Source: Candidatus Krumholzibacteriia bacterium (GTDB lineage Bacteria > Krumholzibacteriota > Krumholzibacteriia > LZORAL124-64-63). Taken from it: a stretch of 5,661 bases of DNA. A model generated the notes under the pieces. That model ran no database searches and was not told the origin of the DNA. It worked only from the letters and a program-made list of their open reading frames with translations. Of this stretch, positions 1-5,661 are shown piece after piece. The position numbers were made by a program, and so were the translations under genes. Location: contig JAUUYW010000236.1 of the NCBI GenBank assembly GCA_030590265.1, positions 1 through 5,661 on the forward strand, written 5' to 3'. Positions within the stretch are counted from its first letter, which is position 1. Each line of letters begins with the position of its first letter.

Positions 1-592
1 CTGCCAAATTTTTGGTGCCGGAATGACACAGCGTGACCGTGGCGTTGGCATCGCCCCGCTTGAGGGACATCAACAAAGTCAGTGGGCGACCGACAATAAC
101 GCTGCGGCCCACAATTGCAACATTCTTGCCATCCACGGACAATCCGTAATGGGTCAACAACCGTAAAATGCCTTTGGGAGTGCAGGGAATAAAGTGTGGC
201 GACCCGGAAACCAATCGGCCCAGATTTTCGGGATGAAAACCATCCACATCCTTGGCGGGATCCACGGCCAACAGGATTTTATCCTGATCCAATCCTTTTG
301 GCAAAGGCAGCTGGATCAAGATGCCGTCAATGGCCTGGTCCTTGTTGAGGCGATCAATGAGACCCAGCAAATCCTGCTCGTTGGTGTCGGCACTCAGGCG
401 GTGGGTTTCATGGTGGAACCCCACCTCTTCACAACCTTTTTCCTTATGACTCACATAGACGGCCGAAGCAGCATCGTCTCCCACCAGAACCACAGCCAGA
501 CCAGGCTTGCGAGGGGCTCTGGCCACTTTTTCCTTCAGTTGGGCAAAAACCTGATCTCGGACAGGTTTGCCCTTGAGCAACAGAGTTTCCAA
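1..592 (-). CDS. folD: FolD, bifunctional methylene-THF dehydrogenase/cyclohydrolase (3' end cut by window)
   Basis: Cytosolic enzyme of one-carbon metabolism. It oxidises 5,10-methylene-tetrahydrofolate to methenyl-THF with NAD(P)+ and hydrolyses that to 10-formyl-THF, feeding purine and formyl-Met-tRNA synthesis. I translated 197 residues from the TTG at 592-590. Family signatures are clear: SAVYVSHKEKG with Tyr46 and catalytic Lys50, GILIQLPLP (90-98, Gln94), DVDGFHPENLG (115-125, Asp117), PCTPKGI (136-142) and the Rossmann-side VGRSVIVGRP (161-170). Lys50, Gln94 and Asp117 keep the spacing of E. coli Lys54, Gln98 and Asp121, so the active site looks intact. Full-length FolD is about 280-300 residues, so roughly 85-100 C-terminal residues lie outside the window. 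The start is TTG rather than ATG, chosen from a good Shine-Dalgarno 5 bases upstream and the fit of the N-terminus. It begins 13 bases after the rny stop, implying co-transcription. Confidence 0.96.
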   Translation of the reverse strand, partial: METLLLKGKPVRDQVFAQLKEKVARAPRKPGLAVVLVGDDAASAVYVSHKEKGCEEVGFHHETHRLSADTNEQDLLGLIDRLNKDQAIDGILIQLPLPKGLDQDKILLAVDPAKDVDGFHPENLGRLVSGSPHFIPCTPKGILRLLTHYGLSVDGKNVAIVGRSVIVGRPLTLLMSLKRGDANATVTLCHSGTKNLA

Positions 593-597
593 GAAAT

Positions 598-603
598 CCT
601 CCC
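598..603 (-). promoter_or_regulatory. Ribosome binding site of folD
   Basis: GGGAGG lies 5 bases upstream of the TTG at 592-590 and just after the rny TAA. It decides the start, because no ATG in this frame fits the FolD N-terminus. Confidence 0.75.
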
Positions 604-605
604 AA

Positions 606-2168
606 TTAGTGAGCGATGGACGAAGCCCGGGTTTCGCGAATGACCATCACCTTGATTTGACCAGGGTATTCCAGTTCACCTTCGATGCGCCGGCTGACTT
701 CTTCAGCCAAAGCGGCGGCTTCATCATCGGTCACGAGTTTGTGGTTCACAAGGACCCGGATCTCACGACCGGCCTGGATGGCAAAAGACTTTTCAACGCC
801 ATCAAACCCATCGGCAATTTGTTCCAGATTTTCCAGACGCTCTACATACGATTGCACACTCTCGCGGCGGGCACCCGGACGCGAAGCGGACACGGAATCA
901 GCAGCCGAAACGATGAAGGTGTAGGGTGTGGTGGCTTCGACATCTTCATGGTGACCTGCCACGGCGTTGATCACGGTGTCGTTCTCCCCAAATTTTTTGC
1001 AGAGACGCCCACCAATGATAGCGTGAGGTCCTTCAATTTCGTGATCAGCGGCCTTGCCCAAATCATGCAGAAAACCGCATCGTTTGGCCAGCCGCGGATC
1101 GAGTCCCAACTCCGAGGCAATCACCGAAGAAACGGCTGCAACTTCCGAGCTGTGCTTCAACAGATTCTGGCCATAACTGGTGCGGTAGTGCAAGCGCCCG
1201 ATGTAGTAATACATATCCTGATGAATACTTTGTAAACCAACATCAACACAGGCCTGCTCGCCTATTTCGCGGATTTTGACGTTCATTTCTTCAGTTGTTT
1301 TGCGAACCACTTCTTCGATGCGCCCGGGGTGAATTCGGCCGTCCCGAATCAGGATTTCCAGGCTTTGCCGAGCCACTTCACGCCGCACAGGATCAAAACC
1401 CGAGACGATGACTGCCCCGGGAGTATCATCAATGATCAGATCAATTCCGGTGGCCAGCTCAAAAGACCTGATATTGCGTCCTTCGCGTCCGATAATGCGC
1501 CCCTTCATCTCATCACTGGGCAAGTCCACCACCGAGACGGTGCTCTCGGCCACATGCTCGGAAGCATACCGCTGCACAGCCAGGCTGAGGATTTTCATGG
1601 CTTCCCGTTTGCTGTTGCGTTCGGTTTCTTCACGAACCTGCTTGATGGTCTTGGCAGCCGCCAAACGTGCCGCCCCCACCATCCGGTCCATGATAATTTG
1701 CTTGGCATGCTCTGTGGAAAGTCCGGCAATTTCGACCAATTTGGCTTCCTGTTTGTCCAGGGCTGCTTCCACAACTATTTCCGCGGCATCCAGTTTTTTC
1801 TTGCGGTCGCGGACATCGGCATCCAATTCGTCCAGACGGCTTTCCTTGCTATCTATGAAAGTCACCTTGCGGTTGAGATTCTCTTCACGCTGATCCAGCG
1901 CATCCTGGCGCCGACGGCTTTCCTTGCGTGTGGACTCGGTCTCATTCTCGAATCGCTGGCGAGCCTGGTAGAATTCTTCCTTGGCCTCCAACTCGGCACT
2001 TTTCATGATGGCCGAAGACTCCCTCTGGGCATCTTCGATCATCCGGTCGTGCATGAGACGAGCCTGGCCGTGCTGCTTCTCAAAACGAGATTTGTTCAGC
2101 AGCCATCCGACCACAAAAAATACAACCGCGGCGGCAATGACATCCCAATAGGCCGATATAATCGACAT
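606..2168 (-). CDS. rny: RNase Y, membrane-anchored endoribonuclease
   Basis: Endonuclease that initiates mRNA decay and matures some structured RNAs; it is anchored to the inner face of the cytoplasmic membrane. The 520-residue length is normal for the family. Visible domains in order: one N-terminal membrane segment (about 7-24, AYWDVIAAAVVFFVVGWLL); a long charged coiled coil (about 28-205), rich in Glu, Arg, Lys and Gln; a KH RNA-binding domain (about 210-275) with the GREG loop at 227-230 in GRIIGREGRNI; and an HD metal-dependent phosphohydrolase domain (about 335-430). HD residues are His339 (LLKHS), His368-Asp369 (FLHDLGK), His406-His407 (GHHED) and Asp424 (SAADS). The C-terminus YPGQIKVMVIRETRA is typical, so the gene is complete. 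The ATG has AAGGAG (2180-2175) 6 bases upstream. The Firmicute neighbour ymdB is absent. The gene follows the predicted 6S RNA and precedes folD; the 215-base upstream gap suggests it may also have its own promoter, or be controlled through the leader hairpin. Confidence 0.97.
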   Translation of the reverse strand: MSIISAYWDVIAAAVVFFVVGWLLNKSRFEKQHGQARLMHDRMIEDAQRESSAIMKSAELEAKEEFYQARQRFENETESTRKESRRRQDALDQREENLNRKVTFIDSKESRLDELDADVRDRKKKLDAAEIVVEAALDKQEAKLVEIAGLSTEHAKQIIMDRMVGAARLAAAKTIKQVREETERNSKREAMKILSLAVQRYASEHVAESTVSVVDLPSDEMKGRIIGREGRNIRSFELATGIDLIIDDTPGAVIVSGFDPVRREVARQSLEILIRDGRIHPGRIEEVVRKTTEEMNVKIREIGEQACVDVGLQSIHQDMYYYIGRLHYRTSYGQNLLKHSSEVAAVSSVIASELGLDPRLAKRCGFLHDLGKAADHEIEGPHAIIGGRLCKKFGENDTVINAVAGHHEDVEATTPYTFIVSAADSVSASRPGARRESVQSYVERLENLEQIADGFDGVEKSFAIQAGREIRVLVNHKLVTDDEAAALAEEVSRRIEGELEYPGQIKVMVIRETRASSIAH

Positions 2169-2217
2169 CAGTCACTCCTTCCCGGTTTATTCGGTTTTGA
2201 AAAAGGTAATGAGATTT

Positions 2218-2240
2218 CCGGTGTAGGTTTACCCACCCGG
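2218..2240 (-). terminator. Strong hairpin closing the 6S-like RNA; possible weak terminator before rny
   Basis: The minus strand reads CCGG-GUGGG-UAAA-CCUAC-A-CCGG: nine base pairs (one G-U) with a 4-base loop and a single bulged A. It starts exactly where the outer 6S stem ends. A T-rich stretch follows, but the nearest run of five Ts (2204-2200) lies 13 bases downstream, so this is not a textbook intrinsic terminator. It may instead be a partial terminator, a processing signal or a 3' stabiliser. The remaining leader (2217-2169) shows nothing beyond the rny ribosome binding site. Confidence 0.4.
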
Positions 2241-2382
2241 TCGTGTGAGTCGTGAAGCAACTGAACCGTGTTGCTCCAAGTGGGTCCCCTGTCAACGATT
2301 CCAATCTTCCCCGAGGGGCATGATTTTCGCCGCCGAACGTTGGAGTCCCAATACAGAAATGTTGGCTCACTTGTACGACACA
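2218..2382 (-). ncRNA. ssrS: Predicted 6S RNA (RNA polymerase-sigma70 regulator)
   Basis: 6S RNA mimics an open promoter, traps the housekeeping RNA polymerase holoenzyme in stationary phase and templates short pRNAs. The 215-base zapA-rny gap holds no credible protein but folds by hand into the 6S layout. The outer stem pairs GUCGU (2379-2375) with ACGAC (2244-2240) and GUGAG (2370-2366) with CUCAC (2249-2245). An unpaired 5' strand follows (about 2365-2351). The upper stem pairs UGGG-CUCC-AACG (2350-2338) with CGUU-GGGG-CCCA (2297-2281). The apical part pairs AAUC with GAUU around CCC-CUCG-GGG (2325-2303). On the 3' side of the bubble sits an 8-bp hairpin, GGAGCAAC with GUUGCUUC (2277-2254); a small hairpin here is known in several 6S RNAs. 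Position just after zapA is the classic location of ssrS. The ends are uncertain; the paired core is about 140 nt. I found no convincing promoter before it, so it may be processed from the zapA transcript. A similarity search was not possible. Confidence 0.78.
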
Positions 2383-2727
2383 TCACGGGCCGGGCAGGAT
2401 ATCACCTTCTTGCAAGCTGGTAGGGTCCTTGTCCGCTTCCTTGTCCATTTCATGACTGAGAAGCCGAGCAATTTGCACTGATCTATCTTCGAGTGTGGCC
2501 ATCCCCTGAATGCGTTTCTGCTGCTCCCTGAAAAGTTCATCAGCAATATTGATGGCAGCCAGAATCGCAACTTTGGCGGTAGAAGCCACCGAGGAACTAT
2601 CGGAAACCTCTCTCATCCGCTCATCCACAAACGCGGCCACTTCCTGCACATAGTCAGAATCGGCCCCACCTTTCAAGGTGTAGGCCTGGCCGTAAATGGT
2701 CACTGTCACACTCTTTGGTTCCTGCAT
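2383..2727 (-). CDS. zapA: ZapA-family cell division protein
   Basis: ZapA binds FtsZ and cross-links its filaments, stabilising the Z-ring at midcell. The protein has 114 residues, close to the 109 of E. coli ZapA. The N-terminal globular part (about 6-42) opens with the family's VTVTIYGQAYTL strand pattern (7-18) and continues through an acidic helix ending in VDERMREV. A long helix follows, with the most recognisable family stretch ILAAINIADELF (55-66), equivalent to AALNI in E. coli, and then a coiled-coil dimerisation region to about 95. The last 20 residues are acidic and Pro/Gly-rich, probably disordered. The ATG at 2727-2725 has only a weak purine-rich site (GGAAAG) upstream, so translation may partly depend on the gene before it. 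It lies 42 bases after the zapB-like gene. Its stop sits 4 bases before the outer stem of the predicted 6S RNA. Confidence 0.93.
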   Translation of the reverse strand: MQEPKSVTVTIYGQAYTLKGGADSDYVQEVAAFVDERMREVSDSSSVASTAKVAILAAINIADELFREQQKRIQGMATLEDRSVQIARLLSHEMDKEADKDPTSLQEGDILPGP

Positions 2728-2769
2728 GGACCACTTTCCATTTCACACCGGATATCCCGGTAGCACCGA

Positions 2770-3039
2770 TTATCCCAAAGCTTCGAGTTGCTCCAGCAAC
2801 CCGCCCACTTTGGACTCGATTTCCTTTCTCTTTTCCTCATAAACCTCGACGTTGGCAGCTTGTTGCTGCACATCATCGAGTTGGTGGTTCAGTTTGGAGT
2901 TCATTTCCTCGAATTCCAGGTTGCGCATTTCGAGATCCTCGAGCTGGACTTTGAGGCCAGCGTTCTCTTCACGCAATTCCTTGATCAGTTTGATCGCTCC
3001 GAGAACTTTCGTCTCCAGATTGTTCAGATTGCTTTCCAT
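2770..3039 (-). CDS. zapB: ZapB-like coiled-coil cell division protein
   Basis: This small protein of 89 residues is almost entirely heptad coiled coil, rich in Leu, Glu, Lys and Asn, with no membrane segment or signal peptide. It resembles ZapB (81 residues in E. coli), a ZapA partner that links the Z-ring to the chromosome terminus. Matching points are the N-terminal LETKVLGAIKLIKEL (8-22), like LEAKVQQAID in E. coli ZapB, then an Asn/Glu-rich middle, and the C-terminal KVGGLLEQLEAL (77-88), typical of this family. Direct adjacency to zapA supports the assignment, since sequence alone is weak evidence for short coiled coils. The ATG has GGAG 3 bases upstream, with GGAAG further back; the gene begins 28 bases after the pheT stop. 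Alternatives such as an FtsB/FtsL-type protein are less likely because there is no transmembrane helix. Confidence 0.8.
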   Translation of the reverse strand: MESNLNNLETKVLGAIKLIKELREENAGLKVQLEDLEMRNLEFEEMNSKLNHQLDDVQQQAANVEVYEEKRKEIESKVGGLLEQLEALG

Positions 3040-3067
3040 TGGCTCCGCTTTCTTCCGTGATACCGGT

Positions 3068-5521
3068 TTACCTGTGCTCTATCTTCAACCGGCTGGCCAG
3101 CGCCTCAATGATTTGTTTGATGGCGTAGTCAACCGTCTTACCCTTTAGATTACCCTTTGCCGAACGGAACTTCAAGCGAATTCCATAGGCCCCATGGCCT
3201 TCGGCAACTCCTTTGCCCCGGTAGATATCAAACAGCTCCACCAACTCCAGATGAACACCACCGGATTCCAGAACCACCTGCTCCACCTGGCCGTAAACCG
3301 TGCCATTGGGCACCAGCAGGGACAGATCGCGCTTCACTTCGGGAAAGCGGGCAAAAGGTTGGTATTTCATCTCCAACGGATTCAAATCAAGCAAGTCGAG
3401 ATTAATCTCGGCCACGGCCACCGGTGCTTCGATCTCATTGGCCTGCAAAACCTTGCCGGAGACACGACCGGCGCTGCCAACATTGTTGCCTTGGCCATCC
3501 TGGATGGTCCATTGCTGGCCGGAAATGAGCCAGGGTTCAGCATCTGCCACGGTCAGAACCAAAGGAATCCTCAAATACGAGGACAGGGCTTCGACCACTC
3601 CCTTGATTTCCAACAGATCGGCAGGCACCTGGTCCAAACCCTTGTCCTTGTTGCCGGCCACGGCAAATTGCAGAAACAATGGTTCTTCAGGCAGCAGGCA
3701 ATCATCAGCTTGAAGGGGATTTTCCGCTTTGCGACCAGCAGGCCAATAAACACGGTTGTTTTGGAAAAAGCGCAAAGGCACCGCAGCCCCACTGTTGATG
3801 TTTCGGCGGACCACATCCAACGCCGAAGGCAACATGTGGGTGCGCAGGTTGAGGTCTCCCCCGCTGTGCGAATTCATCACCGCCAGGCTCTGGTACCGAA
3901 GATCATCTTCCGGCATTTGCATTTTTTGCTGATCATCCTCAACCATAAAGGTAGATGTCACGATTTCGCTGTAACCACATGCGGCTAACCAGGATCTGAT
4001 CTTGGCCAGCGCAATGTCCTTGGTGTTGCGCTGCCCTGCAGTGGTCCCTGAAAAACCGGCACCATCTTTCATGTTGTCGAAGCCATAACTCCTGGCAACC
4101 TCTTCAATCAGGTCAATTTCCTGAAAAAGGTCCCGGCGGAAAGTAGGCACCTTCACCATGATATTCACAGCACTGGGACTGCTCGAAAGGGGATTGCCCA
4201 TGGGCTGAACCTTGAGCCCCAGAGCCTGCAACGCGGTAGCCGCTTGATCAGTGGTAATCTCGGTACCCAAAACCCGGTTGACCTGCCAGATCCGCAAAGG
4301 AATATCCTTGGGAGCGGTCCGGTCCGGATCAAATCGATCGGCCCAATCGGTGACAATGTGCGCTCCAGAGTGTTCCTGGAACAAATACAGGGCACGGTGA
4401 GCTGCTTTGATGACCATCTCCCAGTCACCGCCCCGCTCAAAGCGGTAGCTGCTCTCGCTGATCAGATTCAAACCCCGGCTGGCTTTGCGCACCAAAAGAC
4501 TATCAAAAAAGGCACTTTCCAGAAGAATGTTCTTGGTGCCCTGATCCACTTCGCTGTTGGCCAATCCCATCACCCCGGCCAGGGCCACGGGCCCCTTGTC
4601 GTCACAGACCAACAAAGTGCCTTCTTCGAGCTCCCGTTCCTGTTCGTCAAGGGTGACTACCTTTTCGCCTTTTTCTGATTTCTTGATGGTGATGGTCGTG
4701 CCCGACAGCTTGGATTGATCAAAGGCGTGCATGGGCTGCCCGGTTTCAAACATCACGTAGTTGGTGATGTCCACCACGTTGTTGATGGGACGGCTGCCAA
4801 TGGCCAGCAAGCGGTTTTGCATCCATTTGGGTGATGATCCAACTTCAACACCCCGAGCACCAAAGGCCGAATACCGGGGACAGTCTGCATAATCGTCAAT
4901 GCGCACCTTTTTACCCAGGCTTTCGCCGGTTTGCTGACTGGACCAGGTGCGGGGAAAAGAAACCTTGGTGCCATAAATGGCGGCCACTTCCCGGGCCACT
5001 CCCACATGACTCAACCAATCAGGGCGGTTGGGTGTCACTTCAATATCCAGCACCGTATCGCTGAAACCATACAATTCATCCACAGGAGTGCCGGCGGGCA
5101 AGTCGGTGTCCAATTCGATGATACCTTCGCCGTCTGTGCCCAGCTCAAGCTCTGTGTCAGAGCAGATCATGCCGAAACTCTGCACACCGCGGATTTTGCT
5201 TTTCTTGATTTTGAAATTGCCGGGCAGCACGGAACCGACTGTGGCAAAGACCACTGTCAGGCCCTCTCTCACGTTGGGCGCCCCGCAAACAACCTGAACC
5301 GGCTCACCCGTGCCGGCATCCACCTGGCAGAGGCTCAAGCGGTCGGCGTCAGGATGTTGTTCCTGTTTGAGAACCTTGGCGATCACCACACCGGGAAAAC
5401 TTACCTTGAACTCTTCGATGCCTTCGACATTCAAACCGGCCGCCGTCAATTTGACTGCAAGCTCATCGTTGCTGTCGTCCCAGGAGACCAGATCTCCCAG
5501 CCAGTCCAGACTGATTTTCAA
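3068..5521 (-). CDS. pheT: Phenylalanine-tRNA ligase beta subunit
   Basis: Beta chain of the cytosolic (alpha-beta)2 PheRS, which charges tRNA-Phe; this chain binds tRNA and edits Tyr-tRNA-Phe. Its 817 residues match the usual bacterial length of about 800. Domains in order: the N-terminal MKISLDWL typical of the family; an EMAP/OB tRNA-binding domain (about 43-150) with HPDADRLSLCQVDAG (57-71) and VVCGAPNVREG (78-88); the B3/B4 editing region (about 210-385) with RPINNVVDITNYV (244-256) and QPMHAFD (262-268); the B5 domain ending in VPTFRRDLFQEIDLIEEVAR (458-477); the catalytic-like core (about 490-700); and a C-terminal FDX-ACB anticodon-binding domain (about 722-815) with FPEVKRDLSLLVP. 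The start is TTG, overlapping the pheS stop as TTGA, with GAGG 6 bases upstream. The N-terminal match leaves little doubt about this start. The frame is uninterrupted to TAA, in contrast to the neighbouring pheS end. Confidence 0.98.
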   Translation of the reverse strand: MKISLDWLGDLVSWDDSNDELAVKLTAAGLNVEGIEEFKVSFPGVVIAKVLKQEQHPDADRLSLCQVDAGTGEPVQVVCGAPNVREGLTVVFATVGSVLPGNFKIKKSKIRGVQSFGMICSDTELELGTDGEGIIELDTDLPAGTPVDELYGFSDTVLDIEVTPNRPDWLSHVGVAREVAAIYGTKVSFPRTWSSQQTGESLGKKVRIDDYADCPRYSAFGARGVEVGSSPKWMQNRLLAIGSRPINNVVDITNYVMFETGQPMHAFDQSKLSGTTITIKKSEKGEKVVTLDEQERELEEGTLLVCDDKGPVALAGVMGLANSEVDQGTKNILLESAFFDSLLVRKASRGLNLISESSYRFERGGDWEMVIKAAHRALYLFQEHSGAHIVTDWADRFDPDRTAPKDIPLRIWQVNRVLGTEITTDQAATALQALGLKVQPMGNPLSSSPSAVNIMVKVPTFRRDLFQEIDLIEEVARSYGFDNMKDGAGFSGTTAGQRNTKDIALAKIRSWLAACGYSEIVTSTFMVEDDQQKMQMPEDDLRYQSLAVMNSHSGGDLNLRTHMLPSALDVVRRNINSGAAVPLRFFQNNRVYWPAGRKAENPLQADDCLLPEEPLFLQFAVAGNKDKGLDQVPADLLEIKGVVEALSSYLRIPLVLTVADAEPWLISGQQWTIQDGQGNNVGSAGRVSGKVLQANEIEAPVAVAEINLDLLDLNPLEMKYQPFARFPEVKRDLSLLVPNGTVYGQVEQVVLESGGVHLELVELFDIYRGKGVAEGHGAYGIRLKFRSAKGNLKGKTVDYAIKQIIEALASRLKIEHR

Positions 5522-5661
5522 AGCACACCTCGGAATAGGTAGAGGAACCGCAGGTCGTTTTCCAAAAGCACGCGAATATCGCCCATCCCCTATAAGATCA
5601 AGGCGAAGCGGTCGATAACCAAGACGAAAGCAAACACGGTGTATATGTCATCTTCATATCC
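5518..5661 (-). CDS. pheS: Phenylalanine-tRNA ligase alpha subunit, C-terminal end only, frame interrupted by TAG
   Basis: PheS is the catalytic class II chain of PheRS. Only its last 47 codons fall in the window. Read from 5661 they give GYEDDIYTVFAFVLVIDRF, ALIL, a TAG stop (5592-5590), then GMGDIRVLLENDLRFL and YLFRGVL before TGA (5520-5518). The match to the family end (YTGFAFGxGxxR...LYGxxDIRLxxENDLRFLxxF) is clear, and the position directly before pheT supports it. The TAG sits at the normally conserved Tyr of YGxxDIR. Three motif-3 glycines read as Val: GTG at 5637-5635, GTC at 5625-5623 and GTT at 5619-5617. The motif-3 arginine (codon 18) is kept. PheS is essential and pheT is intact, so sequence error near the end of the read or contig is more likely than a true pseudogene. 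All changes lie in the outer 75 bases; 5518-5589 reads cleanly. The stop overlaps the pheT start by 4 bases. Confidence 0.8.
5528..5531 (-). promoter_or_regulatory. Ribosome binding site of pheT, inside the pheS end
   Basis: GAGG lies 6 bases upstream of the TTG at 5521-5519, within the last codons of pheS. It supports the non-ATG start and suggests translational coupling, which would suit 1:1 production of the two PheRS chains. Confidence 0.65.

Noticed and set aside
1329..2255. Long plus-strand open frame of 308 codons opposite rny
   Set aside because: It is antisense to a complete, domain-rich RNase Y. Its translation has no recognisable motif and it has no matching ribosome binding site; it is a shadow of codon bias.
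2168..2386. Small open frames across the zapA-rny gap (minus strand, 72 and 96 codons)
   Set aside because: They are low-plausibility sequences running through the 6S-like helices, one overlapping the rny start. The RNA structure explains the region better.
2387..2415. TTGCAA ... TGATAT as a promoter for the 6S RNA inside zapA
   Set aside because: The spacing between the two elements is far too short for a sigma70 promoter, and no good -10 box lies at the right distance from the RNA's 5' stem.
2747..2761. Near-palindrome ACCGGATATCCCGGT between the zapB-like gene and zapA
   Set aside because: Only five base pairs with a 5-base loop, no T-tract and no promoter elements nearby; too short to call an operator or terminator.
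3194..3988. Plus-strand open frame of 264 codons opposite pheT
   Set aside because: It lies wholly within the pheT C-terminal half on the other strand, and its composition shows no protein family.
5590..5592. TAG in pheS as a recoded (suppressed) amber codon for Tyr or pyrrolysine
   Set aside because: It would leave the nearby Gly-to-Val changes unexplained. No tRNA or supporting gene is in the window, and no other in-frame TAG was seen. The five visible stops are TAA or TGA, too few to infer reassignment.

Overview
The window carries one tightly packed cluster, with every gene on the minus strand. In transcription order (right to left) it reads: end of pheS, pheT, a zapB-like coiled-coil gene, zapA, an unassigned 215-base gap that folds like a 6S RNA, rny (RNase Y), and the first two-thirds of folD, cut by the window edge. 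Spacing is short throughout: pheS and pheT overlap by 4 bases, and the gaps are 28, 42 and 13 bases. Only the zapA-rny gap is long. No mobile element, CRISPR array, tRNA, rRNA or recent insertion was seen.

Organism: a bacterium of roughly middle GC content. Enterobacteria lack RNase Y, so its presence argues against them. A ZapB-like gene beside zapA, followed by a 6S-like RNA and rny, suggests a Gram-negative lineage outside the Gammaproteobacteria, for example the former Deltaproteobacteria or an FCB-type phylum. I infer this from gene order and protein style and cannot settle the phylum.

Region by region: 5518-5661 encodes the last 47 residues of PheS, with an in-frame TAG and damaged motif-3 glycines. 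3068-5521 is a complete PheT. 2770-3039 and 2383-2727 are ZapB-like and ZapA-like division proteins. 2218-2382 is the predicted 6S RNA, ending in a strong hairpin. 606-2168 is a complete RNase Y. 1-592 is FolD without its C-terminus.

Functionally the cluster joins Phe-tRNA charging, Z-ring assembly, a growth-phase regulator of RNA polymerase, mRNA decay and one-carbon folate metabolism. These are housekeeping jobs tied to growth rate. The two points most worth attention are the 6S-like RNA and the disrupted PheS end. I see no sign of a wholly new system.
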